Source: CAZGQY01 sp964528035
GTDB lineage: Bacteria; Pseudomonadota; Gammaproteobacteria; Methylococcales; UBA1147
Reading direction: 5' to 3'
Assembly: GCA_964528035.1 (NCBI GenBank)
Contig: CAZGQY010000026.1
Coordinates: 1-31,287, forward strand
DNA: 31,287 nt
Position 1 is the stretch's first letter; the number at the start of each line of letters is the position of its first letter. Below, piece after piece: positions 13,378 to 21,835 of the stretch. A model generated the notes under the pieces. That model was given only the letters and a program-made list of their open reading frames with translations. It did no database searches and was not told where the DNA came from. Made by a program: the position numbers and the translations under genes.

Positions 13378-15906
13378 CTACATGGTTTTCAAAAACTCGA
13401 TCAATGCATATTTGTCTTCATTGCTCAAGCCAGGCTCTTCGGCGAAATACTCGGTACCAAAATAATGCCCCCGGTTAACCACAAAATCAGGGCATTTACT
13501 GATACTCAACATAGGCTCAACAACACCCGCAAATGCCTCTCGCATTTCCTCATCACTGGCACCTTCCGGTATGCTCTTCAAAACCTTTTTCACACCCAGC
13601 AATACTTTAAGAACCTCCTTTTTCTGAGACAGATCCATGTTAGATGCCAAGTTGATCGGAGTACCTTTGGGAATCGGCCCAAGCTCTATTCCATTTTCAC
13701 CCACCAACCATGGAGACGTATAGCTTAGTGGCCCAATCAGAGGCTGCAACCAATCAGGCAAATAGCCTTTCGGAACTCTCAGGTAACTGGTCGCAGTGGT
13801 CACATCAATCACACCAGGAACCGACTTCCCCGAGGCAGTCATAAATTTCCGATCACCCTCACGTTTTTCCGGCCATAACATCTTCTGAATCGAATCATCA
13901 TAGGATTTCATCCGATCTTGTACCGAACCACTCCATTCGAATTTCCCGACCGTATTATTCAGCAGGAACGGTGCAGTCGACCACAAACTGATCAGAGATG
14001 CCGGTCGTGTATAACCCCGACCTCCGGCTGGCATCTGGTATTCTGAAGGCTCTCCGGTAACCGGATGATGAACCATTACTTTTCCCACCGAGGGCAGCTC
14101 TTTGTACGATTTTGAGGAAAAATTATCCCATACATCACCTTCCAGGGAATTGGTTGCCAAAGACGCACAGGCATTAATTTCAAGCAAAGTCACCGGAACC
14201 CGAAGTTCGGTGGACAAAAAATTCTCCGCCAGAAAATCATCCTCTTTGGTAATATCGACCAATTTCTTTCGAGCATCATCGGTTTTAGTCCACGCCCAAT
14301 AATTATTCCAGCACTGAAGATACCCAGGCCCATTACAGCCTTCGTCAGGGAAGTGCGCGAAAGCTTCTTCCGGAAGCTTGCTGGAATGACAACGCGCGCA
14401 ACGTTCACCAAATACTTCTTTACCGTGTGTAAGTTGTTTCTCATCCGCAGTCAGATACTTCTCTCCCTGCGGGGCATTTTTCAAATAATCCGGCTCACCG
14501 CTGGCGAGAAAGAATAACGACAAATCCGGGGTTTGCGCCTCTGTAGCATTCCAATACGAAGAATTTTTGTTAGCAACCGAAATTTCGAACGGCGTGAACT
14601 CTTTACCACCAATCAGTGGTTTAAAATGCTGAACCCATTGCCTGCCGAACAACCCTATATTAATAAACACTCGATTTAAAGCACCAAGAGCACCCACCGA
14701 ATCTGCACCATCTTTCAACACCATGGGCGTCCACACTGTTTCCGGCGCATTGTAATACTGCGCCAACGGTGAACCTTCCGGAACATACTTATTCAGTTGC
14801 TCGTTATCAAGACCACCCCCCGATATTGTCTCCTTACCCCACTTTTTTGCAATCGCCATACGCGCACCCAGACTATACACTGCATTCATAGTACGTGGAT
14901 TATTGATGTAATCAGTGGAAACAAAGGACGTATCCAAGGCACCGGGCCTGGAACTATGAAAAAGTTGGTAAGGAAAATCCGAAGCCTTCGGATTCCAGAC
15001 CAATATTCGATCCACCCAGAAATATTGCGCCCCCGGATTTGAATTCAAATTCTCCCATTTTGGATGCTCGGGATCTTCTGGCGGAATCGTTGGATTTGGC
15101 CCGACATGGCAAAACCCACAGGACATGCCAACCCGATACGGCCTGACGAGGTCTTTATCGTCATAATAGCTTTGATCGGTGTAAAAACGTTCCGCATCCC
15201 AGCGCTTTTCGGCTTCCTCGTCAAAATCCGGGTTTGGAAATAAACGCAGCCCTACGATACCCGTTGCGTAACCATAATAAGAACCAACCGGTATATTCTT
15301 GCCACGGGCACCAATTTCGACACCCGGATATTTGGTTTCATTTTCGAACGGATCAGCCGTACAACCTTCACTGCGAACATCCAGCCACAGACCATAGCGA
15401 TCCTTTCTTGGTGCTGTCGGTTTTTCAAAACAAGGCTCATTGACCAGGCCCAGATATTTCCAGCGATTATCCCGATTGTAATATTTTTGATCGGGATGAT
15501 TGGACAGCGTTTTTAAAAAATCCAGGACACCCCGGGTTTCACGGGTCATAAAATCCCAAAATTTATCATTACCGCCAGTCCACATTATCCAGTTGTTTCG
15601 GCCCCGTACTACCGAATTTACTGCGTCATCAGCAGATATGCCTGGAAGGTAGGGATCGAGCGATGCGGCAACCTTGGAAGAATCCTTGGTAATCCCATAA
15701 TCCATATCGACAAAAAAATCTTCGTCTGCCCCAGGAAAACTCTCCGCAGACCTTCCGGCGCACTTGGCTTCATCCAAGATTTCGCCTGATCTTTCTCCGC
15801 AAGGATACCTGGCTTCCCCTTTAGGTGGGATACCATTGCAACCAATAAAAGCTGTTATCACAAACCCGATCAGAACAATGGGTATTACAAATCTTGTAGT
15901 TTTCAT
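13378..15906 (-). CDS. Periplasmic two-haem cytochrome c lipoprotein
   Basis: This 842-residue exported protein has a short basic N-terminus, a hydrophobic stretch and a likely lipobox ending at C23 (F-I-G-C), so it is probably membrane-tethered in the periplasm. Two haem-binding motifs are visible: C-G-F-C-H at 263-267 and C-A-R-C-H at 503-507. The rest is long, rich in W, Y and P, and of no family I can name. It ends with the common cytochrome pattern L-S-N-E-D-K-Y-A-L-I-E-F-L-K. It lies 370 bp downstream of a GMC dehydrogenase on the same strand and is the natural candidate to accept electrons from it. The start has GGGAGA upstream. A terminator follows the stop. Confidence 0.82.
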   Translation of the reverse strand: MKTTRFVIPIVLIGFVITAFIGCNGIPPKGEARYPCGERSGEILDEAKCAGRSAESFPGADEDFFVDMDYGITKDSSKVAASLDPYLPGISADDAVNSVVRGRNNWIMWTGGNDKFWDFMTRETRGVLDFLKTLSNHPDQKYYNRDNRWKYLGLVNEPCFEKPTAPRKDRYGLWLDVRSEGCTADPFENETKYPGVEIGARGKNIPVGSYYGYATGIVGLRLFPNPDFDEEAEKRWDAERFYTDQSYYDDKDLVRPYRVGMSCGFCHVGPNPTIPPEDPEHPKWENLNSNPGAQYFWVDRILVWNPKASDFPYQLFHSSRPGALDTSFVSTDYINNPRTMNAVYSLGARMAIAKKWGKETISGGGLDNEQLNKYVPEGSPLAQYYNAPETVWTPMVLKDGADSVGALGALNRVFINIGLFGRQWVQHFKPLIGGKEFTPFEISVANKNSSYWNATEAQTPDLSLFFLASGEPDYLKNAPQGEKYLTADEKQLTHGKEVFGERCARCHSSKLPEEAFAHFPDEGCNGPGYLQCWNNYWAWTKTDDARKKLVDITKEDDFLAENFLSTELRVPVTLLEINACASLATNSLEGDVWDNFSSKSYKELPSVGKVMVHHPVTGEPSEYQMPAGGRGYTRPASLISLWSTAPFLLNNTVGKFEWSGSVQDRMKSYDDSIQKMLWPEKREGDRKFMTASGKSVPGVIDVTTATSYLRVPKGYLPDWLQPLIGPLSYTSPWLVGENGIELGPIPKGTPINLASNMDLSQKKEVLKVLLGVKKVLKSIPEGASDEEMREAFAGVVEPMLSISKCPDFVVNRGHYFGTEYFAEEPGLSNEDKYALIEFLKTM

Positions 15907-16276
15907 TCCGTTCTCCCTTAAGCACAGAGTGCTTTCCTAACTCAATATGGTTGGTGCAAATTGCGGCGTAGAATGCTGCCCGAGAATAGAGAGTCTCCTG
16001 TGCTCCAGTATGTTATTACCGCAACAAATCAAAACTGAACAAATTGCAAATGGGAAACCGGCGGCGAATCAGCAATCAAGTTGCGGTGTACGCTCTACTG
16101 TTAGTCGAAGTGATACGGCCATAAATATAACGAATTCCTTTTGCAAATTAGGCATGATGGTTGTGCGAAAATTTGAGTCTGCAGCAGACAACCTTTCGTG
16201 GTTCAGGCTACATCGGCAAAACACCGCTGTCAAGCCCTTACTATTGTGGAACATCATCCGCACCGCCTCTGTAATT
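15907..16276. other. Spacer between GMC dehydrogenase and cytochrome genes
   Basis: This 370-bp gap separates two minus-strand genes. Open frames on either strand look like chance. I see no clear promoter, though its size suggests the cytochrome gene has its own. The only notable element is a hairpin overlapping the end of the GMC gene, listed separately. Confidence 0.4.
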
Positions 16277-18346
16277 TCATGCCTCAGAAACTTGCTGATT
16301 CTGAGGCATTTGATCCGCTCGCAGGGCATCTTCATGTATCACATCACTGGCTTTCTCACTAATCATATAGACTGCACTAACGATAAACACCCCCGGAATT
16401 TTAGGAAAAACAGAGGCATCGACGATACGCAGATTTTTAACTCCATTTACTCTGAAACGACTATCGACCACTGCATTTTGCGGGTCGTTTGTTCCCATCC
16501 TACAACTACAGGAAGCATGGTGACCCCAGGCATTGTTTTTCACAAATTCTTCTATCTGGGTATCGGTCCGAACTTCTCTACCTGGCAGTTCTTCCTCGGC
16601 GATGTACTGTTCGCTCTTCGCATTTATTCTACGCACGAACTTTAGCGCTTCCACGACTGAACTCAAATCAGTTCCAGCAGGATCATTGCCTTCATCAAAA
16701 TAGTGGAAGTTAATCGCAGGAACCGCGCGAGGATTCGCCGATTTTAGGGTAACCTCTCCCGCTGTATTGTTGGTATGCGCCTTGAGAATGGCCCAGGTAA
16801 AATGTTTGTTATCCTGCGTAGCCTTTTCAGCATAACCGGGATAATAACCAGAAAAATTCCCCGGCATACCGAATACGAAAAGATCCGGCGGTTCGTCTTC
16901 AGCGACAGACGAGGCACGTTTCAGAAACGATATGACCGCTCCGTTTGTCGTATAGAGCCCTTCACCTTCCTGCCATTCGGTATACATTGGGTCAGGTACT
17001 TCCCCTGACGATGGCGAACGGAATGTGGCATCTTCGAGGAAAGTAAAATCATGCTTCATTCTGGAAACCACACACACTTCGTAGCGATCCTGTAGATTTT
17101 TACCGACCCACGGACTATCGACTATTAGCTCGATGCCATGTTTGCCTAATTCATTTCCTGGACCCACACCGGATAACATCAGTAGCTGAGGTGTATTGAA
17201 CACCCCACCACTTAATATCACTTCGCGCCTGGCACGAACCTGCTGCAAATCATTGTCTTCACTTTCCTCATTCAGCGACCCATTGTCAGTGATCTTGGAA
17301 CGATCCGCATTATACAACCCTTTGCCCTGCCGATACTCTACGCCAACCGCAACCTCCCCATCGAAAATTACGCGCGTCACCAAAGCGTGTAACTGTACAC
17401 GAAGTACACCTGCGCACTGCCGCTCAACCTGGCGAATATATTCGCGACTGCCGACGCGCCGTCCATTATGGGTTGTCATCGGTACAACAACCAAACCCTC
17501 ACGATCAGTATTTCGCCAATCGTTAGGATCGAGCAGCCAATGTTTATTTCGTAATTGCAGTAATCGGTCTATGTAATCGGTGACTGTTTTTATTTTCGGG
17601 TTCAAGACTTCTATCGCTGCCTTAAATACACCTTTCCTCAATTGCATATCAGATCTCAGCCTGTGCCGATACTTCCACATTTTCAGCAATTTTACTCCAG
17701 GGATATCGGTATGCAGCCAACCATTAAAACCGTGACGCGACAAATTTTGATCTGCAACGTGTGAATAGTCGCAATTTTCAAGCCGCTCAAAATAGGCTCT
17801 CATCTTATCGCTGCTCCAGGAATTATCCCCCGTTACTTTGGCAATATAATCCCAATCACTATTATTTGGAGTCACCATAATCATTGCGTTATGGGCGGTA
17901 CAACCACCCAGCGTACCTGATCGTGGGTAAAATATTCCGTCCTGGGCTTCACAGAACTTCTTATCCCGACGGGATTGCTTATCATCCCCATAATGGCGTA
18001 CAAAAAAATCCCATCTGAATTGAGGATCTTCAGAGGCTTTAGTGTGAAACAGCGGCACCGAATAATTATCACTCTGATCATCACCCCCTGCTTCCATCAG
18101 CAATACAGAATAGCCCCTGGTGGCCAGGTTCGCAGCCAGCGGCCCACCACCCGCACCCGAGCCCACAACAATATAGTCGTATTCTTCCGCAAGCCCGACA
18201 GCATCGCCGTCTGCATTTAATTTATTCTCCGGCTGACCACAGATAATGCGCGAACAACCACTCAATAGCGCCAGTGTCCCAACACCGGTTCTTATACAAA
18301 ATTTTGCAAATCCCCTGCGAGTAAAGCCCGTACTATTTATCCTCAT
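16277..18346 (-). CDS. Tat-exported GMC-family flavoprotein dehydrogenase
   Basis: This 689-residue glucose-methanol-choline (GMC) oxidoreductase oxidises an alcohol using FAD. The N-terminus has a twin-arginine motif T-R-R-G-F (R10-R11) and a lipobox-like L-S-G-C (C31), so a folded, FAD-loaded lipoprotein should be sent to the periplasm. The FAD dinucleotide fold starts at G-S-G-A-G-G (62-67), with E85 at the end of the second strand. The active-site region is W-G-H-H-A-S-C-S-C-R-M-G with H609/H610. The C-terminal motif is I-P-G-V-F-I-V-S-A-V-Y-M-I-S-E-K-A. The substrate cannot be told from sequence. The cytochrome downstream is the likely electron acceptor. Its ribosome site GAAAGGAG (18355-18362) is one copy of the target duplication of an inserted element. 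Confidence 0.88.
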   Translation of the reverse strand: MRINSTGFTRRGFAKFCIRTGVGTLALLSGCSRIICGQPENKLNADGDAVGLAEEYDYIVVGSGAGGGPLAANLATRGYSVLLMEAGGDDQSDNYSVPLFHTKASEDPQFRWDFFVRHYGDDKQSRRDKKFCEAQDGIFYPRSGTLGGCTAHNAMIMVTPNNSDWDYIAKVTGDNSWSSDKMRAYFERLENCDYSHVADQNLSRHGFNGWLHTDIPGVKLLKMWKYRHRLRSDMQLRKGVFKAAIEVLNPKIKTVTDYIDRLLQLRNKHWLLDPNDWRNTDREGLVVVPMTTHNGRRVGSREYIRQVERQCAGVLRVQLHALVTRVIFDGEVAVGVEYRQGKGLYNADRSKITDNGSLNEESEDNDLQQVRARREVILSGGVFNTPQLLMLSGVGPGNELGKHGIELIVDSPWVGKNLQDRYEVCVVSRMKHDFTFLEDATFRSPSSGEVPDPMYTEWQEGEGLYTTNGAVISFLKRASSVAEDEPPDLFVFGMPGNFSGYYPGYAEKATQDNKHFTWAILKAHTNNTAGEVTLKSANPRAVPAINFHYFDEGNDPAGTDLSSVVEALKFVRRINAKSEQYIAEEELPGREVRTDTQIEEFVKNNAWGHHASCSCRMGTNDPQNAVVDSRFRVNGVKNLRIVDASVFPKIPGVFIVSAVYMISEKASDVIHEDALRADQMPQNQQVSEA
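16281..16307. repeat. Perfect 9-bp hairpin at the end of the GMC gene
   Basis: GCCTCAGAA (16281-16289) and TTCTGAGGC (16299-16307) form a perfect nine-pair stem with a nine-base loop. It lies inside the last codons and abuts the stop codon (16277-16279). There is no U-tract, so it may affect termination, mRNA stability or nothing. Confidence 0.4.
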
Positions 18347-18354
18347 TTATTGTT

Positions 18355-18516
18355 CTCCTTTCGTAACTGCTCACCCCTCTATGGGTGATCTGTTCCGGAA
18401 GACGCCGTAAATACATCCTTGTAGGCTTGGATGCGGCTTCCCTGCCGCATACACTTCCTCCACAGATCACCCATAGAGGGCTGTTTCGATTAGGGGGCAA
18501 GTTGTTACCTCCTTTC
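18355..18516. mobile_element. Miniature mobile element, copy A, with 8-bp target duplication
   Basis: A 146-bp element (18363-18508) is flanked by the perfect direct repeat CTCCTTTC (18355-18362 and 18509-18516). Its ends are GTAAC..GTTAC within an imperfect 16-bp inverted repeat. Inside are a 19-bp perfect inverted repeat (18375-18393 with 18462-18480), the motif GACGCCGTAAATACATCC from 18401, and a 7-bp hairpin ATGCGGC/GCCGCAT (18431-18450). It has no coding capacity, so it must have been moved by a transposase encoded elsewhere. It sits in the leader of the GMC gene, and its target duplication, read on the minus strand, is the Shine-Dalgarno sequence GAAAGGAG. Confidence 0.85.
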
Positions 18517-18711
18517 TTTGTATAAACAGGTCTGCCACACACCTTCACCCACTCAATGAATGATATCAAGAAAGTACAGGAATAAATATTCCGTCTTCTC
18601 CTCCTCTAAACAGAGCTCCATAAAAAGGATTTGTATATGTTAAAATTCCGCCGATATTTAGTTATTTTATAGATCAGTTTCCCCTTTACTCATAGACCAA
18701 CAGTTAGTCCT

Positions 18712-21546
18712 ATGCACGCCGCACCCGAGCCATCACCACAGACCACTGCAAAACAATTGATCGAGTCTATACGTGGTGTCGCTTTAGAGCTTAAATTGCG
18801 CCCAGAACAAATCGAATCTATAGATCTGGATACCACACTGGATACCGAGCTCGGGCTGGACAGCCTGACTCGCGCGGAATTTATCAGTCGAATTGGGCAA
18901 AAATTCGAACTGACATTTCCTCAGCAGGTATTTACAACAGTTTCCACTCCGAGAGAATTACTGAGAGAGGTATTGGCGGCACAATCAATCGATCACAACG
19001 CACCAATAGCCAAAGTTGACAGCCTGGTACTCGATAAAGTTGATCCATCTCCCGCCACCGCCCAAACCCTGCTTGATATCCTCGACTGGCACGTGCAGAC
19101 CCACCCTGAACGCCCACATATTCAAATCTACGAAGCAGGTGAAAGCACTGCAACCATTAGCTACCAACAACTAAAGCGGGAAGCGACCCGGATCGCTGCC
19201 GGATTGCAGGCTAAAGGCCTAAACCCCAAACAGGCGGTCGCAATAATGCTGCCAACCTGTAAAGAATATTTCTACACCTTTTTTGGCATTTTAATCGCTG
19301 GCGGCATCCCCGTTCCGATTTACCCTCCTGCCCGGCTTAATCAGGTCGAAGATCACTTACTACGTCATAAAAACGTTCTATCCAACTGTAGCGCTGTAAT
19401 GCTAATCACGGTCGATGAAGCAATACACGTCGCACGCCTGGTAAAACCCCATGTTCGAAGCCTGCATAGCATCGTTACACCTGAAGAAATTTGCGCCGAT
19501 CCTGCATCTGTTTTATATCCCAATATTTCATCAGCCGATATCGCCTTCCTGCAATATACATCCGGGAGCACCGGGACTCCGAAAGGCGTCACTCTAACTC
19601 ACGCCAACCTGCTAGCCAATATAAGATCCATGGGGCAAAAACTGCAGATCGAATCCACAGATACTTTCGTAAGCTGGCTGCCTTTGTATCATGACATGGG
19701 CTTGATCGGCGCCTGGTTTGGCAATTTTTACTATTCGGCCTTGTTGGTAATCATGTCACCATTGGATTTTCTGGCAAAGCCGGATCGTTGGCTCAACATC
19801 ATCCATCAGACTAAAGCAACTTTGTCAGCAGCACCTAATTTTGCTTACGAACTGAGTATAAAGCGAAGCAGCGAAGACCAGATAAAAAACCTTGATCTGA
19901 GCAATGTTAGAGCATTGTTCAACGGCGCTGAACCTGTTAGCCCGAATACGATGGAAAAATTTGCCGATCACTTCGCCCCAACAGGTTTACGACGATCAGC
20001 CTTATATGCGGTTTATGGACTCGCCGAATGCTCCTTAGGCTTAACCTTTCCACCCTTGGCAAGAGGCCCGCTGTTTGATGTCATTAACCGGGATACCTTC
20101 ATGGAAACCGGATTCGCAAAACCGGAGGTTCAAAAATCAAACTCGCTGCGTTTTGTTTCCTGTGGAACCCCTATCCCCAACCACGAACTGCGCATTCTGG
20201 ATGACTCAGGCCGTGAATTACCCGACCGCCGCCAGGGTCGCCTGCAGTTCCGCGGGCCCTCAACAACCAGCGGTTACTACCGCAACCCTGAAAAAACACG
20301 CGAATTATTTCACGGCGAATGGTTAAATTCTGGCGACCTTGCCTATGTTGCCGATGGTGAAGTATATCTGACTGGTCGCGTAAAAGACTTAATTATCCGC
20401 GCTGGCCGAAATATATATCCACAGGAAATCGAAGAAGCTGTCAGTAATATCTCAGGGATTCGAAAAGGCTGCGTCGCGGTGTTCGGTAGCAGTCATTCAG
20501 AATCCGGTACCGAAAAACTCATTGTGCTTGCAGAAACCCGCATTACCGATAGCGAAGAAAAGAATCGCTTAGGGTTACAGATCAACCAGGTCGCAACAAA
20601 ACTGATTGGAGGTGCGCCGGATGAAGTCTTATTGGTACGCCCCCATACAGTATTAAAAACTTCCAGTGGAAAAATCAGGCGTAGCGGATGTCGCGATCTG
20701 TTTGAAAAAAACCTGCTTGAGAAAGGCCCTGCATCACCCTGGATACAATTCTCCCGATTACTTATTACCGCAGGCCTGTCTCAAATAAATAGAATCAGAG
20801 ACATCGCTTTCGACTCAGCCTATGCGATCTATTCATGGATAATCTTTAGCTTCATTACCATCATATCCTGGCCTGTCGTAGTATGCTGCCCGAGCCTTCT
20901 ATGGCGATTGAAATTTATTCGCGCGGCGATTAGAACCCTTGCACGATTAACTGGAACAAAAATTACCCTCCAGGGAACCGAAAATTTACCCTCAACAAAC
21001 ACAACCAACATTTTTGTCAGTAACCACTGCAGTTATCTTGACGCTGCTGTACTCTTCCTAGCATTGCCATTACCCTTTAGTTTCGTAGCAAAAAACGATC
21101 TGTTAAAACAATTTTTTGCAACAACCTTCCTACGTCGAATAGGTACCGAATTCGTCGCAAGATACCAGCAACAGCAAGGCATCACCGATTCAGAAAATGT
21201 GACTGCTGCCGTCAATAATGGAAAATCAATCCTGGTGTTTCCTGAAGGCACATTCACTCGTATGCCAGGATTACTACCCTTTTACATGGGTGCTTTCAAA
21301 ACAGCAGCGGAAACCGACACGCCGATCATACCCGTAATAATCCACGGTACACGTTCAATTTTAAGATCGGACACATGGTTTCCTCGTAAAGGTGCTGTAA
21401 CAATCAGCATTTTACCCAAAGTAGAATCACTTGATCGCAGCAATTCCAGAGAAGTTTCAAGCAATTGGGAGCATGCCCAGGATCTGAAAGACACCACGCG
21501 AAAATTAATGCTGAAACACCTGAGAGAACCTGACCTTTGTGAATAA
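18712..21546 (+). CDS. ACP-acyl-AMP ligase-PlsC acyltransferase fusion
   Basis: This 944-residue three-domain protein likely activates a fatty acid and transfers it to a lysophospholipid. Residues 1-85 are an acyl-carrier domain with the phosphopantetheine site D-S-L (S51). Residues about 125-670 are an AMP-forming acyl ligase of the fatty-acyl-AMP ligase type, with P-loop Y-T-S-G-S-T-G-T-P-K-G (282-292), the later Y-G-L-A-E motif and a C-terminal K-x-S-S-G-K-I-R-R. A hydrophobic segment near 700-730 links to a PlsC-type domain with N-H-x4-D (N771, H772, D777) and F-P-E-G-T-F-T-R (843-850). Domain order is the reverse of E. coli Aas (PlsC then ligase). No good ribosome site precedes ATG 18712, so the start is less certain. 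Confidence 0.88.
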   Translation: MHAAPEPSPQTTAKQLIESIRGVALELKLRPEQIESIDLDTTLDTELGLDSLTRAEFISRIGQKFELTFPQQVFTTVSTPRELLREVLAAQSIDHNAPIAKVDSLVLDKVDPSPATAQTLLDILDWHVQTHPERPHIQIYEAGESTATISYQQLKREATRIAAGLQAKGLNPKQAVAIMLPTCKEYFYTFFGILIAGGIPVPIYPPARLNQVEDHLLRHKNVLSNCSAVMLITVDEAIHVARLVKPHVRSLHSIVTPEEICADPASVLYPNISSADIAFLQYTSGSTGTPKGVTLTHANLLANIRSMGQKLQIESTDTFVSWLPLYHDMGLIGAWFGNFYYSALLVIMSPLDFLAKPDRWLNIIHQTKATLSAAPNFAYELSIKRSSEDQIKNLDLSNVRALFNGAEPVSPNTMEKFADHFAPTGLRRSALYAVYGLAECSLGLTFPPLARGPLFDVINRDTFMETGFAKPEVQKSNSLRFVSCGTPIPNHELRILDDSGRELPDRRQGRLQFRGPSTTSGYYRNPEKTRELFHGEWLNSGDLAYVADGEVYLTGRVKDLIIRAGRNIYPQEIEEAVSNISGIRKGCVAVFGSSHSESGTEKLIVLAETRITDSEEKNRLGLQINQVATKLIGGAPDEVLLVRPHTVLKTSSGKIRRSGCRDLFEKNLLEKGPASPWIQFSRLLITAGLSQINRIRDIAFDSAYAIYSWIIFSFITIISWPVVVCCPSLLWRLKFIRAAIRTLARLTGTKITLQGTENLPSTNTTNIFVSNHCSYLDAAVLFLALPLPFSFVAKNDLLKQFFATTFLRRIGTEFVARYQQQQGITDSENVTAAVNNGKSILVFPEGTFTRMPGLLPFYMGAFKTAAETDTPIIPVIIHGTRSILRSDTWFPRKGAVTISILPKVESLDRSNSREVSSNWEHAQDLKDTTRKLMLKHLREPDLCE

Positions 21547-21835
21547 TAAGAGTACTATGTAATGAGAACCCTTATGCGCAATCTACAAGCTGTCGTTCAG
21601 GCGCGACAGGACAGCGCATTGCTAATCGCCGTTTTGTTGAGGATCAGCTAATTTTCGTCGCTCACTCCCGACAAAGACGCCCGGATATTATTCATCAACA
21701 ATCAAGACAAACTTATCAAGCAGTTTGTTATTTAAAGAAATAGAAAAAGCGGCTCGTTTTTTGCATTTTCGCCTGGATTGATAACTCGAAAAACAAAACG
21801 CTCCCTGTCGTTAAAAATAATAAGGACAATCCATA

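Noticed and set aside
15947..16645. 232-codon plus-strand frame antisense to the GMC gene end
   Set aside because: It lies mostly opposite a well-supported gene and has no domain or ribosome site.
18363..18508. CRISPR repeat or integron attC site as explanation of the palindromes
   Set aside because: Copies are isolated, have no spacers or cassette genes, and are bounded by terminal inverted repeats with exact 8-bp target duplications, which fits a miniature transposable element.
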